Assembly (NCBI RefSeq): GCF_902769175.1
Contig: NZ_CACXNW010000010.1
Span: 1-62,490 of the forward strand
Length of the DNA: 62,490 nt
Direction of reading: 5' to 3'
Source: an uncultured Methanobrevibacter sp.
Lineage (GTDB): Archaea > Methanobacteriota > Methanobacteria > Methanobacteriales > Methanobacteriaceae
Shown: positions 36,399-46,934 of the stretch, one piece after another
How the letters are laid out: every line of letters starts with the position of its first letter
Numbering within the stretch: position 1 is the stretch's first letter
Translations under genes and position numbers: made by a program
The notes under the pieces: model-generated
What the model was told of the DNA's origin: nothing
Seen by the model: the letters and a program-made list of their open reading frames with translations, nothing else
Database searches by the model: none

Positions 36399-38674
36399 AT
36401 ATTCTTGTTTTTATATTTAATCCAACCTTTAGTTGATTTAACGGTTTTCATCTCATTTTTAAGCTTTTTATTATCCTTTTTAGCTTTTTCAGCATCATTC
36501 TTTAGCTTTTTGCTGTCCTTTTTAAGAGCCTTATTTTCCTTATTCAATTTATTGCTCTTGTTTCTTAGCTTTTGAACCTCATTGAATTCATCATATTCTG
36601 AATACTTTAAAACATCTCTGTAGAAAGTGAAATTTTTCTTTGTTAAGACTTTCTTAAAGTCCCTTTTATAATAAATCTCATTTAGTCTTCTTTCAAAGGT
36701 ATAATCAATCTGCTTTACAAAGTCTTCATGCATTATCTTGTAGAAATATGGCTTGTGTTCATCGTCTGTCTGATTAAGTCTGTTTCTGCAGGCATTAATC
36801 TTGAAATTCAAAAGATTTTCCTTGTATAAATCATAATATCCTTCTTCCTGGAATAAATCCACCGCCATAGAACTTATTAAAATCACATTAACATTATTTT
36901 TATTATATGATCCCATTACAGAGTCATTTCGTCTTCTTCTATAGTATAAGTGTTCCTTATAAAATGACACTCTTTCTGCCTTTAGGAATATCTTAAAGAA
37001 GAAAATATTGTCTTCAAATGTAATTCCTTCCTTGAATCTGGCATCGATTTCTTCAATAAATGACCTTTTGTAGATCTTATTGCATGGGCTGACTGAAATC
37101 TTGAACATTCCATCTACATCGATTGTATCCTTATGGTTGAAGACCTTTTCTGTGTAATCGTCACCAAGGCATTTGATGTCATAGTATGACTCGGTATAGA
37201 CTTCGCCAGTGTCATCATTATAGTTGATTAATTGGAACATTGCAAAATCCAAATCATTTGATTTGACAAGGTCAAGTACCTTTTCATAGGCAGTTTCATC
37301 TAAAAAGTCATCGCTGTCCATAAATGCAAAGTATTTACCATTTATGTATGACAATCCTCTGTTTCTGGTAAATCCTGCACCCTTATTTTCATCATTCCTA
37401 AAGACCTTTATGTTGTCATATTTCTCTGCATATCCTTTAAGGATATCAAGGGAATTGTCAGTTGACCTGTCATCAATGCAGATTATTTCTATATTATCTA
37501 AGGTCTGATTTAGAATGCTGTCCAAACATTCATTCAAGTATTCTTCAGAGTTGAAGACAGGCATGACAACGGAAAGATTAATCTCTTCCTCAACATCATA
37601 TAGCCTTTCCAATTTCTTATAATGCCTTATTGTAAATGATTTGATTTCATCAGATTCAAAAAGAGCCTTCAGGTCTTCATTCATCAGATTTCCATAATAT
37701 TTGTCAGCTTTAAAGTCATTTAAAACATTTTGAGCATTAAAGTCCAATTGGTTCTCTTCATCCTCATTAATTATCCTTGGCAAATATTTCTTTATTAAAT
37801 TAAAGCCTTCTTCCTTCTTGTCTTCATCGATTAAATAGAATTGATAAAAGATGTGTGGAATGAACTTTTTATAGAAATGCTTTTTATATTGATTGAATAT
37901 GGATAATTCCTTTAGATTTTCCTTAATCTCTAAAATGGTTTCAAAATATTCACTTGAAAGGCAATTGTCTTTTGAATTCAAGTCTTTTGATTGATCTTTT
38001 AGTAATTTGATTGAATTTTTCTTTAAATAAGCCATTCTTTTAGCTTTTAAAACAGTTTCATAATAAAACAAGATTGATGAAAATTCAGAGTCTTCATTAA
38101 ATGAGATATTGTTTTCCTCTAAAAAGCTTTTTTTGAAAATCTTATTAATGCAAATTGAAGGAATTTCAAAAATAACTTCTAAAATATCTTCATGATTAAA
38201 AATAAAATTGTTTAAAACGTTATTTATGGATGAAAGTTTATTGTCATTGTTTAAATATATTTTATCATATTTGGCATTGGATTTTTCATTATCATTTTCC
38301 CTTTTCTCTTCAGCTTGAATAGGATAAAAGACAAGGTCTAAATCACTGCCATCTAAGGCTTCCATTGCATCTTTAATAAAATCTTCCTTTTCAATAATGC
38401 TGTTTTCGGTTAAAAATAGAATATATTTTCCATTTGAGTTTTTTAAACCATAATTCCAAGCGGTTTCTTCCTCTTCAAATTCGTTTTCCAATATTAATGT
38501 ATTGTCTGATTTATTTTCAATAATTGAATCAATATCTTTACTTTCTATTTTTGAATTATTGATTATGCAGACTATTTCCATTTCGCTATAGCTTTGAAGA
38601 TTCAGATTGCTTATACTCTTTGTATAATTTTCTAAATCAGTAATTGGAATAATTATGGAAACCAAGTTTTTCAT
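36374..38674 (-). CDS. Double-domain family 2 glycosyltransferase with coiled-coil tail
   Basis: About 766 residues; ATG 38674 follows AAGGTG, and the GTG at 38683 lies inside that site. A first GT2-like domain (about 1-125) is degenerate: where the DXD motif should be it has FLTENS. The second (about 370-480) is complete, with SVVMPVFNSEEYLNECLDS, ICIDDRSTDNS and FMDSDDFLD. A Lys-rich coiled coil (about 685-750) precedes the end. The first domain may bind but not transfer. It belongs to the surface-glycan locus and diverges from the gene at 39068. Confidence 0.88.
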   Translation of the reverse strand: MKNLVSIIIPITDLENYTKSISNLNLQSYSEMEIVCIINNSKIESKDIDSIIENKSDNTLILENEFEEEETAWNYGLKNSNGKYILFLTENSIIEKEDFIKDAMEALDGSDLDLVFYPIQAEEKRENDNEKSNAKYDKIYLNNDNKLSSINNVLNNFIFNHEDILEVIFEIPSICINKIFKKSFLEENNISFNEDSEFSSILFYYETVLKAKRMAYLKKNSIKLLKDQSKDLNSKDNCLSSEYFETILEIKENLKELSIFNQYKKHFYKKFIPHIFYQFYLIDEDKKEEGFNLIKKYLPRIINEDEENQLDFNAQNVLNDFKADKYYGNLMNEDLKALFESDEIKSFTIRHYKKLERLYDVEEEINLSVVMPVFNSEEYLNECLDSILNQTLDNIEIICIDDRSTDNSLDILKGYAEKYDNIKVFRNDENKGAGFTRNRGLSYINGKYFAFMDSDDFLDETAYEKVLDLVKSNDLDFAMFQLINYNDDTGEVYTESYYDIKCLGDDYTEKVFNHKDTIDVDGMFKISVSPCNKIYKRSFIEEIDARFKEGITFEDNIFFFKIFLKAERVSFYKEHLYYRRRRNDSVMGSYNKNNVNVILISSMAVDLFQEEGYYDLYKENLLNFKINACRNRLNQTDDEHKPYFYKIMHEDFVKQIDYTFERRLNEIYYKRDFKKVLTKKNFTFYRDVLKYSEYDEFNEVQKLRNKSNKLNKENKALKKDSKKLKNDAEKAKKDNKKLKNEMKTVKSTKGWIKYKNKNIYNRLFKK

Positions 38675-39067
38675 GAAATGCACCTTAGATGATAATTTGA
38701 TTAAAATTAATTATTTTGTTTTTTGATTCTTATTTAGATAATAAATTTGAATTTAATTTGTATATGAATTGATATATAATATATTATAAGTTTCTTATTA
38801 TTAAATTGAATTATTTATAAACTTTAAAAATATATATTTAATTAAAAGATTTATTAATGAGTTTAGATAAACTTTTTATTGATTTTAATAATATTTAATT
38901 AATGATTTAAGATATGAGAATATTTCATTTATTTTAATAATGTTTGTATTATGATTTCAAGATAATAAGAGATTATTTCATTTATTTTAATAATATTTAT
39001 TTAATGATTTAAGATATGAGATTATTTCATTTATTTTAATTAATTACTAATTGTTAAGGAGATTGAA
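38675..39067. repeat. Divergent promoter gap with three ~50-bp units
   Basis: ATTTTAATAATATTTAATTA through AAGATATGAGAATATTTCATTT recurs from 38882, 38932 and 38984 (periods about 49-53). The region separates two divergent glycosyltransferase genes. TTAAGGAG is the ribosome site for the gene at 39068. Confidence 0.75.
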
Positions 39068-40558
39068 ATGAGCAAAGATGAAAATGTTGAAGATTTGGTA
39101 ATATCCTATAGGTTCCCTCCTTCAGATGATGTTTCAGGAATCATATTGGCTAAACGGGTCATTGAAGATGGGAAAAAGGTTGATCTTCTTAATGTGTCTG
39201 CAGGGGATGAATCAGACCATGCCTTTGAAAATCTGGTTAATGAGTTTATATGTGAAAAGAAATCCATTGAAATGGAGCATGACCCAAATTTCCTAAATGG
39301 AATCAAGGAGTATGTGGAAAAAGGATTAAAAGCTATTGAAGAGTTTGATAAAGACTATAAAACCATTAAAAACAGATCATGGCCACTTGCCACTCACTTT
39401 TTGTCTTTTGAATATAAATTAAGAAATCCTAAAGTATACTGGAGAGCTGAATTTTCAGATCCTTTGCTTTTCAACATCTACAATGAAAAAAGGGACTTTG
39501 TAGATAGGGATATAAAGGATCAGGAATATATTGATAAGGTCAATGCAGAGATTAGAAAACTAAATGAAGAGGGAAATCATGATTTTCCAGAATTGGAACT
39601 TGGAGCAAATGCATTTTTCCTTTCTGAATACCTTCCATTTTTATTTGCTGATGAAATTCTCTTTACAAATCCAAATCAAAGGGAAATCATGTTGAAGCAG
39701 TTTCCATATGACGTTTATGATTTTGTTATGGAAAAGTCAAATTTTAGAAGGCATCCGACTTTAGATGAAAGATTCTATCATGTCAAGGAAGCAGAGATTG
39801 ATTTGGATTCAGATTCCATAAGCATCGGTTATTTCGGCACTTACATTGGGAAAAGACATTTTGAATCCATTTTCTATGGGTTTGAAACATTGAACCATAA
39901 ATATAAGGATAAGCTTAAGTTTTACCTATATGTTTCAGATGCAAGATTTTTAAAGGATCTCTCTAAAGATTTGGAAATATCCGATAATCTCATTGTAAAG
40001 GATAAATTGTCCTTTCTGGAATTCTTGAATGTAACCACTAAATTTGACATCTTATTGCTTAATGATTCAGTTACAAGTGATGTTTTTGAAATAAATCCAT
40101 ATTTGCCTTCCAAATATGCAGATTATTTAGGCTCCAATACCGATATTTGGGCAATTTGTGAGGAAGGAAGCGTTTTAGATAGTTTTGACCATAAGTATAA
40201 GTCATATTTGCAGGACTATAATTCCACCAGAGATGTCTTGCTAAGGATTCTTGAAGACAATGGCTTTAATGATGATGCAGGGTTTAAAAATGAAAACGAG
40301 TATTATGCTGACCGTTTCACTTCATTGAATAAGCTTCTTGAAATTGAGCATAAAAGGAAAAATTCCAATTTAGAAGAAGTTAAAAAATTGAAAAAAGAAC
40401 TTAAGAAACTTAAAAAAGACAATAATAAGTTAAAAAAAGAGAAGGATAAGTTAAAAACAGAAAATAATAAATTATCCAAGAAAAATACTGAAATATTATC
40501 ATCTAAAAGTTGGAGGATTACAAAACCTCTCAGAGATTTGAAACCTAAAAAGAAATGA
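39068..40558 (+). CDS. Glycosyltransferase-like protein with coiled-coil C-terminus
   Basis: 496 residues. ISYRFPPSDDVSGIILAKRV at the start and ISIGYFGTYIGKRHFES plus LLLNDSVTSDVFEINPYLPSKYADYLGS in the second half fit a GT-B fold (GT4-like): the second Rossmann domain and the acceptor/donor loop. Residues about 425-480 are a Lys/Asn-rich coiled coil, ending SKSWRITKPLRDL, a tail seen on many surface-glycan glycosyltransferases. It converges on the gene at 40690. Confidence 0.8.
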   Translation: MSKDENVEDLVISYRFPPSDDVSGIILAKRVIEDGKKVDLLNVSAGDESDHAFENLVNEFICEKKSIEMEHDPNFLNGIKEYVEKGLKAIEEFDKDYKTIKNRSWPLATHFLSFEYKLRNPKVYWRAEFSDPLLFNIYNEKRDFVDRDIKDQEYIDKVNAEIRKLNEEGNHDFPELELGANAFFLSEYLPFLFADEILFTNPNQREIMLKQFPYDVYDFVMEKSNFRRHPTLDERFYHVKEAEIDLDSDSISIGYFGTYIGKRHFESIFYGFETLNHKYKDKLKFYLYVSDARFLKDLSKDLEISDNLIVKDKLSFLEFLNVTTKFDILLLNDSVTSDVFEINPYLPSKYADYLGSNTDIWAICEEGSVLDSFDHKYKSYLQDYNSTRDVLLRILEDNGFNDDAGFKNENEYYADRFTSLNKLLEIEHKRKNSNLEEVKKLKKELKKLKKDNNKLKKEKDKLKTENNKLSKKNTEILSSKSWRITKPLRDLKPKKK

Positions 40559-40700
40559 TATGTGGGTTGATTTTTGCCCTTTTCTTATCTTGAATTTAAG
40601 GAAATGATATGTTGGGTGTGGTTTTTTGCCCATTTCTTATCTTGAATTTAATGAAATGGTATGTTGGGCTTGGTTTTTTTGCCTATTTATTATCTGGCAG
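40552..40700. repeat. Three ~50-bp units between convergent genes
   Basis: GAAATGATATG, a G/T-rich part that can fold (GGGC with GCCC around a T-run), then ATTTCTTATCTTGAATTTAA recurs at 40552, 40601 and 40653. The first starts in the last codons of the upstream gene, and the last reaches the stop of the downstream minus-strand gene. Probably a bidirectional, repeated terminator. Confidence 0.9.
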
Positions 40701-42345
40701 TGTATTTTTCCTGATTTAACTTATTCAAATAGAATGTTGCTTGTGAATTCAATGCATCATTCATTTGCTTTAGTTTATATTCCATAAGACTGTTTGAACC
40801 AATGACATTCTTATAATCCAAGTAATATGAATAGCTTATTCTATCATATAAATGCTCTAAATCCAAATCAGATTCCATTTCAATGATTTCAGATTTGATC
40901 TTAAGGAATAAGCTCTCTCCTTCATCATCATCTCCAATATCATCAATTTCATCTATTTTTTCAATTAATTTTTTTATATTTTCATCTTGATTTAGATAGA
41001 AGTATGCTAATCCTTCATCTTTTTTAATGTCAATGGAATAGTTAAACTTCTCCAATTCATCTAAATCCAAATCAAAGATCTTTTCCTTATAGGTTTTTGC
41101 CAAGGATTTGAAAACAGACTTTCCAAAGATATTCACATAATCCTCATTTTCAATGATGTGTTCCATATCTCCTTTAAGATATTTGTTGCTTAGGAAACCT
41201 TCCTTAAAAATGGTTGGCTTTGATATTGCTATGATTCTTTCACCTAAAATGAAGTCTTCCAATTCATTTAAGATATCCTCAAAGCTTGAATTCAATATGC
41301 TTAATTTGTTTCTAAGCTTTATCTTATCTGTGCTGATGTCTGTTTTTCCAAATAGTATGTATTGGTTCTCTTCAGTTGGATTATAGCCAATTGAAAATAT
41401 TAGATTATAGATTTCAACCTTTCTAAGGTTTTTGACATCAATGAGTATTGTAAAAGGAGTCAATTCCTTGCTGTCCCTTATCTCTTCATTGTCCTTGAAG
41501 GTTGAAACGTATTTCAAATCCAATTCCTTAATTGGATTGTCATTGTGATTATCTTTAAGAATTCCATATTTCCTTAAGCTGAATTCATATTCTTCTGGAG
41601 TTTCTGAATTCAATATGGCTTTTTCAAGCAGTTTAAACAATCCTTTAGGATTGTCCATTGAAATCTGATTGAAAAATGTGTTGACAAAGTGGAATCCATA
41701 GACTTCTTCCCTGTTTACTTTGTTTAAAAGCTCATCTGGGATTTTGTCATAGTCTTCCAAGTCTTGCCATCTTAATAGATTATTTAATGAAAAGCTTTTT
41801 AGGTATTTATTGTAATCCTTAAAATCATTTTTTAGCATTTTGGAAACTAATTTAGGTCCAGTTTCACCATGGCTTACATCGGAACCTCTCATTTCTGCAT
41901 AATCAAGCATTGCCTTAACGCAAGGATCCTCTTTTGGGAATCTAATGAATGCATTGTTTGTATGCAAATAGAATTCCTTTTGAGGTTCAGAGCATATGAT
42001 GATGTCATCCAATCTTGAAATGTTTTTGATAAGAAGGATATCCAAGTCTAGCCAAGTTCCTCCAAGCTCGTAGAGCCTTTTCAATCTGAATAGATTTGCA
42101 AATCCTGAAAATGACTGTGTATCCTTATATCTGAATATTTTTGATTTGTCCATGATGGTATTGGCATCTATTACCTTTACGCCATCAGGAATATTGCTTA
42201 AATTGGTGTATGTGTAGATTATAACTTCATGTCCTGCTAAAACCATGGATTTTAGGGATAGGTATACCAATGGTGGAATGGCTCCATCCTCTTCGCTAAT
42301 CCATAATGTAAACACTTCATTTTTATCAAATTCTTTATCATTCAT
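40690..42345 (-). CDS. GT32-like glycosyltransferase with DXD motif
   Basis: 551 residues. The N-terminal part has KNEVFTLWISEEDGAIPPLV and LKRLYELGGTWLDLDILLI with Asp100 and Asp102 as the DXD motif of the sugar-transferase family that includes Och1/TcdA-like enzymes. The rest (about 270-551) is helical and Asp/Glu/Lys-rich with no family that I recognise. Probably a nucleotide-sugar-dependent transferase for capsule-like or glycoprotein glycans. No strong ribosome site before ATG 42345. Confidence 0.85.
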   Translation of the reverse strand: MNDKEFDKNEVFTLWISEEDGAIPPLVYLSLKSMVLAGHEVIIYTYTNLSNIPDGVKVIDANTIMDKSKIFRYKDTQSFSGFANLFRLKRLYELGGTWLDLDILLIKNISRLDDIIICSEPQKEFYLHTNNAFIRFPKEDPCVKAMLDYAEMRGSDVSHGETGPKLVSKMLKNDFKDYNKYLKSFSLNNLLRWQDLEDYDKIPDELLNKVNREEVYGFHFVNTFFNQISMDNPKGLFKLLEKAILNSETPEEYEFSLRKYGILKDNHNDNPIKELDLKYVSTFKDNEEIRDSKELTPFTILIDVKNLRKVEIYNLIFSIGYNPTEENQYILFGKTDISTDKIKLRNKLSILNSSFEDILNELEDFILGERIIAISKPTIFKEGFLSNKYLKGDMEHIIENEDYVNIFGKSVFKSLAKTYKEKIFDLDLDELEKFNYSIDIKKDEGLAYFYLNQDENIKKLIEKIDEIDDIGDDDEGESLFLKIKSEIIEMESDLDLEHLYDRISYSYYLDYKNVIGSNSLMEYKLKQMNDALNSQATFYLNKLNQEKYTAR

Positions 42346-42496
42346 TTAAATCATCATTTTTAGGTTTTAACAGAATTGAATTTTTTAAAAGGAGATCATT
42401 ATAATTCCTTTAAATAGAGTTAATTTTTATTTTTTTAACAATTTAGTTTAAAATTGTTTGTAAACTTTTTTTTTAATTAATTTAGTTGAAAATTAC

Positions 42497-43483
42497 TTAT
42501 AAAGCCTTTTTAACAGCTTCTGTAACTTCCATTGTAGAGGAACTTCCACCTAAATCAGGTGTCAATGTTTTTGCCTCATTCAAAACATTCAATATTGCAG
42601 AGTTTAATCTTTCTTCCGCTTCATATTCCCCTAAATAATTCAACATCATACATGCTGAAAGCATCATTGCAAATGGATTAGCTATTCCTTGCCCTGCAAT
42701 GTCTGGGGCTGATCCGTGAACAGGCTCAAACAATGCATTGTCTTCTCCAATGTTTCCAGATGGAATCATTCCTAATCCTCCTACAAGCCCTGCTCCTTCA
42801 TCAGATAAAATGTCTCCAAAGAGATTTGTAGTTACAATGACTTCAAAGCTTTTTGGTCTTGTAATGAGGTAAATTGCAGTTGCATCTACATAGAAGTCTT
42901 CAGCATCTATCTCATCCTTATACTCTTCAGCCACTTCATAAAAGATTTCCTTAAACAACCCATCAGTGATTTTCAATACATTTGCCTTATGGACTCCAGT
43001 GACTTTTGACTTATTGTTGTTTTTTGCATATTGGAAAGCATAATCTATAATCCGTCTTTCTGCCTTATCAGTTATGATTCTTCTAGCTATTGCTCCCTCT
43101 TCTGTATACTCTTCCTCTTTTGCAATATACATTCCTTCTGTATTTTCCCTTACAATCATAAAGTCAATATCTTCAAAGAGAGCATTTGTATTTGGGTAAG
43201 TTTTAACAGGTCTTAGATTTGTAAACAGCTTTAGCTCTTGTCTTAGCCTTACTATAACATCTGCAGCAGTTTCTCCAGCAGCACCAAAGAGACATGCATC
43301 AGAATTTTTTGCAAGCTCTATGGTTTCATCAGGTAAAGCTTCTCCATTGTTTTCCTTGCATTCGTCACCTGCTTCACCATAGGTGAAATTAAAGTCAATA
43401 TCCAATGATTCTAAAACATTTATGGTTGCTTCCATTACTTCCTTACCGATTCCATCTCCTGGAATTACTGCAATATTGTACAT
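42497..43483 (-). CDS. leuB: 3-isopropylmalate dehydrogenase
   Basis: 328 residues, isocitrate/isopropylmalate dehydrogenase fold. VIPGDGIGKEV, LRQELKLFTNLRPVK, RENTEGMYI and the metal/NAD loop GLGMIPSGNIG with FEPVHGSAPDIAGQG are present. It oxidises and decarboxylates 3-isopropylmalate in leucine synthesis. Third gene of a leuC-leuD-leuB run with short gaps. The homologous enzyme AksF serves coenzyme B synthesis; context favours LeuB, but the sequence alone cannot rule out dual use. TTAGGAGA precedes the start. Confidence 0.88.
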   Translation of the reverse strand: MYNIAVIPGDGIGKEVMEATINVLESLDIDFNFTYGEAGDECKENNGEALPDETIELAKNSDACLFGAAGETAADVIVRLRQELKLFTNLRPVKTYPNTNALFEDIDFMIVRENTEGMYIAKEEEYTEEGAIARRIITDKAERRIIDYAFQYAKNNNKSKVTGVHKANVLKITDGLFKEIFYEVAEEYKDEIDAEDFYVDATAIYLITRPKSFEVIVTTNLFGDILSDEGAGLVGGLGMIPSGNIGEDNALFEPVHGSAPDIAGQGIANPFAMMLSACMMLNYLGEYEAEERLNSAILNVLNEAKTLTPDLGGSSSTMEVTEAVKKAL

Positions 43484-43544
43484 AAGATGTCTCCTAATTT
43501 AATTAATGAAAATTATAATATTGTTTTTTTTTAAAATTTTAATT

Positions 43545-44027
43545 CTATTCATTCTTTTCCCTAAGATAATTGATTAAACCGCCGGCTTCAAGTATTTCCA
43601 ACATGAATGGGGGCAATTTCTTAAATTCATATTCCTTTCCGCTTTCAGATATGATGATTCCCTTTTCCATATCCACTTCAATCTCTTCACCATCTTCAAT
43701 GACCTTAGAGATTACAGGTGCCTCTAAAAGGAGAACTCCTACATTTGTAGCATTTCTATAAAAGATTCTTGCAAATGATTCAGCTATTACAGCAGATATT
43801 CCACATCCTTTGATAGCTATTGGAGCATGCTCTCTGCTTGATCCGCAGCCAAAATTAGTTCCTCCAAGAATGAAGTCTCCTTCATTTGCCTTTGACTTAA
43901 AATCAGGAACCAATCCTTCCATACAATGCTCTGATAATCTTTCTTCATCAGTATAAATCAAATATCTTCCTGGAAGAATGATGTCAGTATCAATGTCATT
44001 ACCGAATTTCCAAACTTTTCCTTTCAT
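43545..44027 (-). CDS. leuD: 3-isopropylmalate dehydratase small subunit
   Basis: About 160 residues; ATG 44027 follows GGAGTGAT, while the longer frame would overlap leuC. GNDIDTDIILPGRYLIY carries the substrate-recognition loop: YLIY resembles the YLVY form known for leucine-pathway enzymes, and not the YLRT form of homoaconitase. GGTNFGCGSSREHAP and FARIFYRNATNVG complete the swivel domain. It pairs with LeuC. Confidence 0.9.
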   Translation of the reverse strand: MKGKVWKFGNDIDTDIILPGRYLIYTDEERLSEHCMEGLVPDFKSKANEGDFILGGTNFGCGSSREHAPIAIKGCGISAVIAESFARIFYRNATNVGVLLLEAPVISKVIEDGEEIEVDMEKGIIISESGKEYEFKKLPPFMLEILEAGGLINYLREKNE

Positions 44028-44052
44028 ATAATCACTCCATCGATAAAATCCC

Positions 44053-45330
44053 TTATTTTGGCACTGCAATTCTTCCTTCAATCGCTGATGCTGCAGCTAC
44101 CTTTGCAGAAGATAAATACACTTGTCCTTCAGGACTTCCTTGTCTTCCCTTAAAGTTTCTGTTAGATGTTGAAAGGCTTACCTCTCCAGGACCGATAAGG
44201 CCAGTATGCCCTCCAAGACATGGACCGCAACATGGAGCAGATACAAGAGCCCCTGCTTCAACGAATATTTTGATAAGACCTTCATCTAATGCCTTAAGGT
44301 AAGTCTCTTTAGATGCTGGAATAACCAACAGTCTTAGGTCATTTGCTATTTCATTGCCCTTTAATATTTTAGCGGCATCTCTCAAGTCTTCAATTCTTCC
44401 ATTTGTACAGGAACCTATGAAAACCTGGTCTATTTCAATGTCACTGCATTCGCTTGCAGGCTTTACATTATCCACATTATGTGGACATGCTATTTGGGGT
44501 TCAAGGTCGCTTACATCAATGTCAATCATTTCAAGACCTTCAGAGTCAAGGTCAGTATTAAGATTGGATTTTTCTATAAATGCCTTTAATCTGTTCCTAT
44601 TTTCTCCGCTAACTCTATCCTTGAGGTAATCGTATGTTTTTGCATCTGCCTCAATCAATCCTGTCTTTCCACCCATTTCAATAGCCATATTTGACAATAC
44701 CATTCTATCTGAAATATTCATTTGGGAAATGGTTTCACCAGCAAATTCACAGGATTTGTAGGTTGCTCCATCAGCTCCAACCTGTCCTATGATATTTAGG
44801 ATGATATCCTTTGCAGAAGTGTTTTCCTTTAATTTTCCATCAATGTTAAATCTTATTGTTTCAGGAACCTTAAACCATAATTGTCCAGTTGACAATACCA
44901 TTGCCATATCTGTTGAGCCTATTCCAGTTGCAAATGCTCCAAGAGCGCCATAGGTACATGTATGTGAATCTGCACCTACTATAACAGTTCCTGGAATCAC
45001 ATGGCCCTTTTCAGGCAAGACTTGGTGACAAACACCTTCCTTAACGTCATAAAAGTTTTCTATTTGTTGCTCTTCAACAAATTTTCTCATTAGTATATGA
45101 TTATTTGCAGAGTCAAGTGAGTCTGCTGGTACTTGGTGGTCAAATGGGATTACAATCCTTGAAGGATCCCAAACCTTTTCAGTTCCTATTTTATTAAAGG
45201 ATTCAACTGCCAAAGGGCCAGTCAAATCATGCATCATAGCTATATCAATATCTGCCATGACAATATCACCTGCTACAACTTCCCCTTTACCGGGAGCTCT
45301 AGCGAATATTTTTTCAGCCATTGTAGACAT
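44053..45330 (-). CDS. leuC: 3-isopropylmalate dehydratase large subunit
   Basis: 425 residues of the aconitase superfamily. [45 protein letters not shown] and CCGPCLGG supply the [4Fe-4S] ligand Cys residues and active site. It isomerises 2- to 3-isopropylmalate together with LeuD, whose start lies 26 bp after this stop. GAGGTG precedes ATG 45330. Paralogous HacA works in coenzyme B synthesis; operon partners support LeuC. Confidence 0.92.
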   Translation of the reverse strand: MSTMAEKIFARAPGKGEVVAGDIVMADIDIAMMHDLTGPLAVESFNKIGTEKVWDPSRIVIPFDHQVPADSLDSANNHILMRKFVEEQQIENFYDVKEGVCHQVLPEKGHVIPGTVIVGADSHTCTYGALGAFATGIGSTDMAMVLSTGQLWFKVPETIRFNIDGKLKENTSAKDIILNIIGQVGADGATYKSCEFAGETISQMNISDRMVLSNMAIEMGGKTGLIEADAKTYDYLKDRVSGENRNRLKAFIEKSNLNTDLDSEGLEMIDIDVSDLEPQIACPHNVDNVKPASECSDIEIDQVFIGSCTNGRIEDLRDAAKILKGNEIANDLRLLVIPASKETYLKALDEGLIKIFVEAGALVSAPCCGPCLGGHTGLIGPGEVSLSTSNRNFKGRQGSPEGQVYLSSAKVAAASAIEGRIAVPK

Positions 45331-45674
45331 ATTTTCACCTCAAAAAGAGTTAAGTATTTATTAATAAGTTGATAATTATTCGTTTGTATTATTTAATTAA
45401 CCAGTTTTATATATTTGTATAAATATCTATTAAATATTTGTATCATTTTAAATTTTGTTCATTTTGATTTTTTCTGTATTATTTTCAATAGATTTCAATT
45501 CAAAATATTTTGAATCAATATATCTTCTAATCTGGATCTTAGGTAATTTTTCTATTCTTATTTTTTTATTTTCTTTATTACTTGATTCTAAATTCCAATC
45601 CTTTAATTTTCACATCATTTATGATTATTTATTGTATTTGTATACTAATCCTTTAATTTTTTAATCATTCATGA
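45331..45674. repeat. Gap between leuC and wecC-like gene with 50-bp duplication
   Basis: It holds the leuC promoter region (minus strand). From 45597 the unit AATCCTTTAATTTT through GATTATTTATTGTATTTGTA is present twice (45597, 45647), the second copy covering the end of the gene at 45675. An open frame at 45455-45664 is AT-rich and has no ribosome site, so I do not call it. Confidence 0.75.
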
Positions 45675-46934
45675 TTATTTATTGTATTTGTATAGGTTTC
45701 CAAAGTTTATCAACACAATATCCTCTGGAGTTTCCTTAATGATGTTTTTAGTGTCAAAGATAATTTTTGATTTCATGTTTTTGGATAGCAAATCATAGTC
45801 CAATTCCTTGAATTCATTATGGTCAGTCAATATTAAAACCATTGATGAATCTTTTGTAGCCTCATCTAAATCAAAATAATCTGGATTATCGAAATGAGGG
45901 TCATGGATAACTATTTCATATCCTGCTGCCTTTAATCCACTGATTATTTCAAATGCTGGGCTTTCTCTTGCATCATCAGTATTTCCCTTATATGCCACAC
46001 CTAAAACGCTGATCTTTTCAGCATCCTTATCGAGATTGGAAAGTATCTTTCCTGTATTCTCTATTACAAATCCTGGCATGCTGTTGTTTGTATCCCTTGC
46101 CAATTTAATTATTTTGGCAGTTTCAGGAGCCTTTGCATAAATGAAGTATGGGTCAATTGCCAAGCAATGTCCTCCAACTCCAGGACCTGGGCTATGTATG
46201 TTTACTCTTGGGTGCTTGTTTGCCATTTCAATTACATCAAGGGCGTTAACGCCAATTTCAGCACCTATTTTTGCAAGTTCATTTGCAAGTGCAATGTTTA
46301 CATCTCTAAAGGTGTTTTCCATACATTTGGATAATTCTGCTGTTTTAGCTTCAGTTTCAATTATTTCCCCTTTCACAAAGGTTCTGTAAACATCTGCAGC
46401 TTTTCTGCTGCACTCTTCAGTTATTCCACCAACGATTCTGTTGTTGTTAACCAATTCATTCATGATCTGTCCAGGTAGAACTCTTTCAGGGCAATGAGCA
46501 AGGAACAAATCTTCTCCAACGACAAAGCCTGCATTTTCAAATATTGGCTTTATGACTTCATCAGTTGACATAGGAGCTATTGTTGATTCGATGATTACAA
46601 CATTTCCTTTCCTTAAAACAGGCAAAATTGAATTGCATGCAGAAATTACATAGCTTAAGTCACAGCTTAGGTCTTCCTTTACATAAGGTGTAGGAACTGT
46701 GATGATAAAGGTATCTGCCTCTTCTGGGGGTTCTGATGCGCTATAGTGTCCTTCTTCAACAGCATTTTTTATGGCATCTGAGATGCCCGGTTCTTCTATA
46801 TGAGCTATTCCTTGATTTAATTTTTTTACAATTTCCTTATTCACATCAACTCCAAGAACTTCACATCCTTTTTTAGCAAACAATGCTGCAGTTGGCAATC
46901 CAATGTAACCTTGACCTACAATACAAATTTTCAT
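45675..46934 (-). CDS. wecC: UDP-N-acetyl-D-mannosaminuronate dehydrogenase-type nucleotide-sugar dehydrogenase
   Basis: 419 residues with the three-part UDP-sugar dehydrogenase layout: NAD-binding GQGYIGLPTAALFA, central ENTFRDVNIALANELAKIG and GPGVGGHCLAIDPYF with the catalytic Cys, and C-terminal LGVAYKGNTDDARESPA. It oxidises a UDP-HexNAc (probably UDP-ManNAc) twice to the uronate for surface glycans. The epimerase that would supply UDP-ManNAc is not in this window. It diverges from rmlD. Confidence 0.9.
   Translation of the reverse strand: MKICIVGQGYIGLPTAALFAKKGCEVLGVDVNKEIVKKLNQGIAHIEEPGISDAIKNAVEEGHYSASEPPEEADTFIITVPTPYVKEDLSCDLSYVISACNSILPVLRKGNVVIIESTIAPMSTDEVIKPIFENAGFVVGEDLFLAHCPERVLPGQIMNELVNNNRIVGGITEECSRKAADVYRTFVKGEIIETEAKTAELSKCMENTFRDVNIALANELAKIGAEIGVNALDVIEMANKHPRVNIHSPGPGVGGHCLAIDPYFIYAKAPETAKIIKLARDTNNSMPGFVIENTGKILSNLDKDAEKISVLGVAYKGNTDDARESPAFEIISGLKAAGYEIVIHDPHFDNPDYFDLDEATKDSSMVLILTDHNEFKELDYDLLSKNMKSKIIFDTKNIIKETPEDIVLINFGNLYKYNK

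Noticed and set aside
45455..45664. 69-residue hydrophobic frame
   Set aside because: TTG start with no ribosome site in AT-rich sequence, overlapping a 50-bp repeat.
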